Below the pieces are notes generated by a model. That model was not told where the DNA came from. It saw nothing but the letters and a program-made list of their open reading frames with translations, and searched no databases. 9,243 bases of DNA, taken from positions 1 to 9,243 of the forward strand of contig JAGMCC010000038.1 in assembly GCA_023129355.1 (NCBI GenBank), read 5' to 3'. Position numbers and translations under genes: made by a program. Source of the DNA: Dehalococcoidia bacterium. Lineage in GTDB: Bacteria; Chloroflexota; Dehalococcoidia; E44-bin15. Position 1 is the first letter of the stretch, and each line of letters opens with the position of its first letter. Of the stretch, positions 5,514 through 9,243 are shown one piece after another.

Positions 5514-5918
5514 ATGGATGAGAGCAAGATTAAGATCCTAATGGTCAAGGCGGGGCTGGAGGGGCACTGGGCTGGGCTGATCGTGGTCAGTAATGCGATG
5601 CGAGATGCCGGCTTTGAGGTCATCTATGGGGGCAACATGACTCCGGCGGAGGTCGCAGCGACGGCTGCACAAGAGGATGTCAACGTAGTGGGGATCAGTA
5701 GTCTAACCGCAAACTATATGCTTACGGTTCCCGCAGTCATCAGGGGGCTTAAAGAGCGGGGCAAGGGGGATGTGTTACTGCTCCTGGGCGGGACAATCTA
5801 TGAGGATGATTTCGATGCGCTCAAGAAAATGGGCGTTGCGGGAATCTTTACCCCGGGAACACCGATGGAGGAAATCATCAACTTTGTCCGCGAGAAAACC
5901 TCGGCTATGGTAAAATAG
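5514..5918 (+). CDS. Cobalamin-binding subunit 2 of the mutase
   Basis: This 134-aa protein is a second stand-alone B12-binding domain. ATG 5514 is chosen because CGGAG (5501-5505) lies 8 nt upstream. The in-frame ATG at 5475 would overlap the preceding gene and adds a non-family stretch. The B12 signature reads E16-G-H18-W-A-G21: the axial His is kept, but the usual Asp is Glu. S62-S-L64, L91-G-G93 and TPGTP (113-117) are present. The gene starts 14 bp after large subunit 2, so translation is probably coupled and this is the likely partner of that subunit. It shares the FEVIY/MEVIY, SSL, GG and PGTP pattern with subunit 1 but is clearly diverged from it, so any duplication is old. Confidence 0.92.
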   Translation: MDESKIKILMVKAGLEGHWAGLIVVSNAMRDAGFEVIYGGNMTPAEVAATAAQEDVNVVGISSLTANYMLTVPAVIRGLKERGKGDVLLLLGGTIYEDDFDALKKMGVAGIFTPGTPMEEIINFVREKTSAMVK

Positions 5919-5952
5919 AGGTCAGCACGCCGAAAAGCTGGTCACTGATAAA

Positions 5953-5982
5953 CGAACGGCTATCTATTTCGATAGCCGTTTG
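5953..5982 (+). terminator. Hairpin closing the mutase operon
   Basis: AACGGCTATC (5955-5964) and GATAGCCGTT (5971-5980) form a perfect 10-bp stem with a 6-nt loop, 36 bp after the last stop codon. A further G-U and C-G pair can extend it outward. The downstream sequence (TGAAATATTATGG) is only moderately T-rich, so it may be a Rho-independent terminator with a poor U tract or a 3'-end stabilising hairpin. Confidence 0.65.
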
Positions 5983-6062
5983 AAATATTATGGCTGGCTT
6001 CATCCTTTGGGACTGATTTCTAGAAACTCCGATTTAAGCTGCGCTGGGCGGTAGCCAGAGAA

Positions 6063-6344
6063 TTGATTGAGCGTCACGCGAATATCACTGTTCAGGTCCA
6101 GCCCAACGCCCGGCATAGCCAAGCGCTGGGATTTGAGGATGGTATCTTGCGCGTCAAGATCGCGGCACCGCCGGTGAAGGGAAAGGCTAATAGAGAGCTT
6201 GTCAGGTTGTTGAGCCAGCTCCTCGGGGTCAGCAAGGGCAGCATAACAATAGGACGCGGGCTTACCGGCAGAAGGAAGGTCATCGCTATTGCCGGGCTCG
6301 ATCGAGACCAGATTATAGAGCGAATGAAGAGGTTGGGGGCGTAA
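6063..6344 (+). CDS. yggU: YggU family protein (DUF167/UPF0235)
   Basis: This 93-aa protein matches the DUF167 family: VQVQPNARHSQALGFEDGILRVKIAAPPVKGKANRELVRLLSQLLGV, then ITIGRGLTGRRKVIAIAGL. The APPVKGKANREL segment is the hallmark. The family is a small alpha/beta fold found across bacteria and archaea with no settled function. The start is uncertain. TTG 6063 is the only standard start codon after the in-frame stop at 6021, and its ribosome binding site (AGAG) is weak. The length is normal for the family, which supports the choice. It lies just upstream of the SbcD-like gene (8 bp to ATG 6353) and is probably co-transcribed with it. Confidence 0.85.
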   Translation: MIERHANITVQVQPNARHSQALGFEDGILRVKIAAPPVKGKANRELVRLLSQLLGVSKGSITIGRGLTGRRKVIAIAGLDRDQIIERMKRLGA

Positions 6345-6352
6345 TCTTGAGC

Positions 6353-7585
6353 ATGAGAATCCTTCATTTCGCCGACCTGCACCTGGGGGTAGAGAACTAT
6401 AGCGGGGGCATCAACCCCGATACTGGACTCTCATGGCGCCTCCACGGTTTCCTCGCCGCCCTCGATGAGGTTGTGGCATATGCTCTAAACAATGACATTG
6501 ACCTCGTTCTCTTCTGCGGCGATGCCTACAGGAGCCGCGAGCCATCTCAGACCCACCAGCGAGAGTTCGCCCGCCGCATCTGGAAGCTGGCATCGGCCGG
6601 CATTCCCGTCTTCCTCCTCATTGGCAACCACGATCTCCCTAATGCCATCGGTCGCGCCACCACAATGGAGATTTTTCGCACACTGGAAATTGAAAATGTT
6701 ACCGTGGCCAATGCCCCAGGTAATTACCGAGTGGAAACAAAAGCGGGGCCTCTCCAGGTGGTCGCCTTGCCCTGGGCGAGGAGGAGCGCCCTGCTGAGCC
6801 GGGAGGAGACAAAGAACCTCACCTTCGATGAAGTGAATGAGCGGCTGGAGAGAATCATCACCGACCGCCTCAACCAGGAGGTCGCGGCGCTGGAACAGGG
6901 CTTGCCTGCCATCCTCGCCGCCCATGTTTCCCTTTCCAATGCCAAGTATGGCTCGGAGCGGGGCATGATAATGGGGCACGATTATGTGCTGCTACAAAGC
7001 AATGTGGCGAACCCTGCCTTCAATTACATCGCCCTGGGCCATATCCATAAGCAGCAAGTGCTCTGCGAGAACCCACCCGTGGTCTACCCCGGGAGTCTCC
7101 AGCGTATCGACTTCAGTGAGGAGGAGGACGAAAAGGGGTTCTTCGTCGTTGAGATTTTTCCCAAGAAGCAAGACAGGCTGGCATCCTTTGAGTTCCATCC
7201 GGTGAGGGCGCGGCGCTTCCTCACCATCAGGGTAAATGTCGGTGTCCAGGAGGCCGACCCCACCCAGGCGGTACTCAGTGCCATTGCCCGCCATGATGTA
7301 ACCGATTCCATTGTGCGGGTCCAGGTGGCGATCACAGAGCGGCTTGCCGGGCTGCTTAGTGAGGGGGAGATCCGCAGGGCGCTAAAGGATGCCCACTTCA
7401 TCGCTGCTATTGCCCGGGATGTGGCGCGGGAGCGCCGTCAGCGGATGGCTGGCTGGTCCGTCGAGGGGATAACACCCCGGGAGGCGCTTAAGGCTTATCT
7501 TGAGGTAAAGAAACCTGAGGTAGAGCCTAAATTGCTTCTTGAGTATGGCGAGAGGCTTATACAGGAGAGTGAATCGGAGGAGTAA
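6353..7585 (+). CDS. sbcD: SbcD/Mre11-type DNA repair exonuclease
   Basis: This 410-aa protein is a calcineurin-like metallophosphoesterase of the SbcD/Mre11 group, which cuts DNA ends and hairpins with a Mn2+ pair, usually with the ATPase SbcC/Rad50. The metal-binding motifs are complete and in order: D8-L-H10, G56-D57, G91-N-H-D94, H191 and G229-H-I-H232. The start MRILHFADLHLG is the family norm, so ATG 6353 is chosen. A TTG at 6347 is also possible and is better spaced (7 nt) from GGGGG at 6335-6339. The C-terminal part (about 280-410) carries the expected capping region with charged helices. There is no SbcC gene directly downstream: the next genes are on the opposite strand. The protein could pair with an SbcC encoded elsewhere, or act as a stand-alone nuclease of the YhaO type. 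Confidence 0.88.
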   Translation: MRILHFADLHLGVENYSGGINPDTGLSWRLHGFLAALDEVVAYALNNDIDLVLFCGDAYRSREPSQTHQREFARRIWKLASAGIPVFLLIGNHDLPNAIGRATTMEIFRTLEIENVTVANAPGNYRVETKAGPLQVVALPWARRSALLSREETKNLTFDEVNERLERIITDRLNQEVAALEQGLPAILAAHVSLSNAKYGSERGMIMGHDYVLLQSNVANPAFNYIALGHIHKQQVLCENPPVVYPGSLQRIDFSEEEDEKGFFVVEIFPKKQDRLASFEFHPVRARRFLTIRVNVGVQEADPTQAVLSAIARHDVTDSIVRVQVAITERLAGLLSEGEIRRALKDAHFIAAIARDVARERRQRMAGWSVEGITPREALKAYLEVKKPEVEPKLLLEYGERLIQESESEE

Positions 7586-7619
7586 AAGGGGTGAGGGGAG
7601 CGGGGAGAGCGAAAAAAGC

Positions 7620-8576
7620 CTATAGTCCAGCCACGATCCTGTCATAGCCCTCTACGATGCTTCTCACCACATCGCCGGCGCTCACGATCCCATCGATCAT
7701 ACCGGCCACCGCACCGCATATCACCCCATCGCGAACAGTGTCTCCCTGCTGCACTGCCGCATCCGCTGACTCGGGAGACGGTACGGTTAATAGTTTTTCG
7801 GAGGAAGCGCCAGCGTTCTCTGCCTCTTGAATATGCCTGGTCAGCTCACTTTTTAAGCCTCTGATGGGTACAGACCCCCGCCCGGTGATCACAGTAGAGG
7901 TGTCGCTGGCTGCCACAATGGCATTTTTGTAGTTTTGGTTAGCAATGCATTCATGGGTAGCGATGAAGCGGGTGCCCATCTGCACCCCCTCCGCCCCCAG
8001 GGCGAGGGCGGCAGCGAAACCCCGGGCATCGGCGATCCCCCCGGCTGCAACTACCGGGATGCTCACTGCATCCACCACCTGTGGGATTAGGACAAAGGTA
8101 GTGAGCTCATCCGGGCTATTGATTCCACCTGACTCATATCCCTCGGCGATCACTGCGTCCACACCGTTCTTCTCGGCCCCCTTGGCATGTCTCACCGAGG
8201 CCACTACATGGAGAACCCTGACACCGTGCTCCTTCAGGTAGCTCGTATGAAGGGCCGGGCTTCCTGCCCCCATAGTAACCGCCCGAACCCCCTCCTCAAT
8301 AGCGATATCGATGAGGCTCCGGTCTTCTCCGATAAGTTGTATGGAGAAATTCACCCCGAAGGGCTTATCGGTGAGGCTTCTCGCCTTTCTAATCTGGCTC
8401 CTGAGGTTCTCGGCGACCTTTCCCCAGTCGGGCTCCCCGGCGTTGGGGCTGATTATACCTAGCCCTCCGGCATTGGAGACAGCAGATGCCAGCTCGGCGT
8501 TGGCGATCAGGCTCATCCCCCCTTGAATTATGGGATACTCAATACCCAAAAGCTCGCAGACTCTTGTCTTCTTCAC
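7620..8576 (-). CDS. FabK/nitronate monooxygenase-like FMN protein, catalytic His absent
   Basis: This 318-aa TIM-barrel flavoprotein belongs to the nitronate monooxygenase / enoyl-ACP reductase II (FabK) superfamily. Features in order: YPIIQGGM (14-21), SAVSNAGGLGIIS (31-43), FGVNF (73-77), the active-site loop YESGGIN (147-153), PVVAAGGIADARG (174-186) that binds FMN phosphate, and GVQMGTRF (197-204). Most family members have His at the position of I152 (ESGGH); here it is Ile. The enzyme may therefore use another residue, act on a different substrate, or have lost the monooxygenase activity. The start is GTG 8576, preceded by AAGGGGGG, a reasonable ribosome binding site. It follows the paralogue at 8601-9243 after 24 bp and is very probably in the same operon. 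It faces the SbcD-like gene tail to tail with 34 bp between. Confidence 0.88.
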   Translation of the reverse strand: MKKTRVCELLGIEYPIIQGGMSLIANAELASAVSNAGGLGIISPNAGEPDWGKVAENLRSQIRKARSLTDKPFGVNFSIQLIGEDRSLIDIAIEEGVRAVTMGAGSPALHTSYLKEHGVRVLHVVASVRHAKGAEKNGVDAVIAEGYESGGINSPDELTTFVLIPQVVDAVSIPVVAAGGIADARGFAAALALGAEGVQMGTRFIATHECIANQNYKNAIVAASDTSTVITGRGSVPIRGLKSELTRHIQEAENAGASSEKLLTVPSPESADAAVQQGDTVRDGVICGAVAGMIDGIVSAGDVVRSIVEGYDRIVAGL

Positions 8577-8600
8577 CTATCCCCCCTTTCATTTGGAGAT

Positions 8601-9243
8601 TTACTTTAGGCTGGTCACCACCTTGGAGTAGCCCTCAATAATGCTTCTTACCACGTCGCCGGCGCTCACGATCTCATTGATGACCCCGGAGATGGCACCG
8701 CAATAGAGCTCGCCTTCTTCCATCTTGCCCTCTAATTGGCCTATCCGCGACGGGGCGAAACCAATGACCGCTAGAAGCTCCTCTGCAGTGGCCCCCTGAC
8801 GGTCCAGCTCGGCGACCTTGGCCAAGAACTCGTTTTTAAGCCCTCGTGTGGGGGCAAGCCTTCTCCCGGTGACCATGGTCCCCGTGTCCGTTGCGGCTAC
8901 GATCCCGTCCTTAAAATTCCGGTGGGCGACACACTCATGGGTGGCGACGAAGCGGGTGCCCATCTGCACTCCCTCCGCCCCTAAGGCCATGGCAGCAACA
9001 AAGCCCCGCGCATCGGCGATTCCCCCGGCGGCAACCACCGGGATGCTCACCGCATCCACCACCTGGGGGACGAGGACGAGGGTGGGAAGCTCGTCGAAGC
9101 CATTGTGCCCGCCGGCCTCGAAACCCTCGGCAATCACCGCGTCCACCCCCCTTCTTTCAGCGCCCCTGGCCTGCCTTACCGAGGCCACCAGATGAAGAAC
9201 CGTGATCCCTACTTCCTTTAAGCGAGGGGTGTAAATTGCGGGG
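8601..9243 (-). CDS. FabK/nitronate monooxygenase-like FMN protein, C-terminal part (5' end outside window)
   Basis: The reading frame is open from the TAA at 8601 to the right edge of the window (213 codons), so this is a gene cut by the window, not a short protein. A GTG at 9188 is an internal Val: upstream the frame reads PAIYTPRLKEVGITVLHLVASV, matching the paralogue. The visible part covers the second half of the FMN barrel: FEAGGHNG with the catalytic His kept, PVVAAGGIADARGF and GVQMGTRF. It ends with a C-terminal ISGVINEIVSAGDVVRSIIEGY. It is highly similar to the downstream gene, which implies a tandem duplication. It probably oxidises a nitronate or reduces an enoyl thioester, but the sequence does not distinguish these. 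Confidence 0.9.
   Translation of the reverse strand, partial: PAIYTPRLKEVGITVLHLVASVRQARGAERRGVDAVIAEGFEAGGHNGFDELPTLVLVPQVVDAVSIPVVAAGGIADARGFVAAMALGAEGVQMGTRFVATHECVAHRNFKDGIVAATDTGTMVTGRRLAPTRGLKNEFLAKVAELDRQGATAEELLAVIGFAPSRIGQLEGKMEEGELYCGAISGVINEIVSAGDVVRSIIEGYSKVVTSLK

Noticed and set aside
6485..7401. Minus-strand and alternative-frame ORFs over the SbcD-like gene, up to 164 aa
   Set aside because: The SbcD frame has all metal-binding motifs in order; the others show no family features.
8601..9188. A complete 195-aa protein starting at GTG 9188
   Set aside because: The frame stays open to the window edge and the upstream translation matches the paralogue, so this GTG is an internal valine codon.
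1..9243. CRISPR array, tRNA or rRNA genes, IS ends or integrase
   Set aside because: No regularly spaced repeats, cloverleaf-like sequence, transposase/integrase motifs or terminal inverted repeats were seen.

Overview
The window looks like a piece of a bacterial chromosome, most likely from Chloroflexota (Dehalococcoidia-like). That guess rests on three things: cobalamin-dependent mutases split into separate large and B12-binding subunits, FabK/nitronate-monooxygenase-type paralogues in tandem, and a single-chain (dimer-type) glycyl-tRNA synthetase. The taxonomic call is an inference from gene types, not from a marker gene.

Layout, left to right. (1) 1-225: the 3' end of a glycyl-tRNA synthetase gene. 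(2) 226-1475: a visibly A+T-richer block with three small genes. Two encode unrecognised proteins and are transcribed divergently (328-603 minus, 650-1057 plus). The third encodes a DUF6941-like protein on the minus strand (1475-1023), and its 3' end overlaps the 3' end of the middle gene by 35 bp. (3) 1476-1731: a divergent control region with two near-consensus sigma70-type promoters, one firing left into the DUF6941-like gene and one firing right into the mutase operon. (4) 1732-5918: a four-gene operon in the order large subunit, B12-binding subunit, large subunit, B12-binding subunit, closed by a strong hairpin. (5) 6063-7585: a YggU/DUF167 gene and an SbcD-like nuclease gene. (6) 7620-9243, minus strand: two tandem FMN-dependent FabK/nitronate monooxygenase paralogues, the upstream one cut by the window edge.

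The centre of interest is the mutase operon. Both large subunits are clearly of the methylmalonyl-CoA mutase superfamily: they keep the TRG..MY start of the barrel, the Arg283 and Glu370 equivalents and the DPLGGSYYVE motif. Aligned by eye, both have lost the residues that recognise methylmalonyl-CoA (Tyr89, Gln197, Arg207 in Propionibacterium numbering) and the catalytic His244. The replacements differ between the two (Val/Ile/Ala/Asp versus Leu/Ala/Asn/Asn). Neither matches the methylmalonyl-, isobutyryl- or 2-hydroxyisobutyryl-CoA mutase patterns that I know. The operon therefore probably encodes a cobalamin-dependent carbon-skeleton mutase system with an undescribed substrate, possibly a hetero-oligomer. 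No MeaB-type chaperone, epimerase or cobalamin riboswitch is present in the window.
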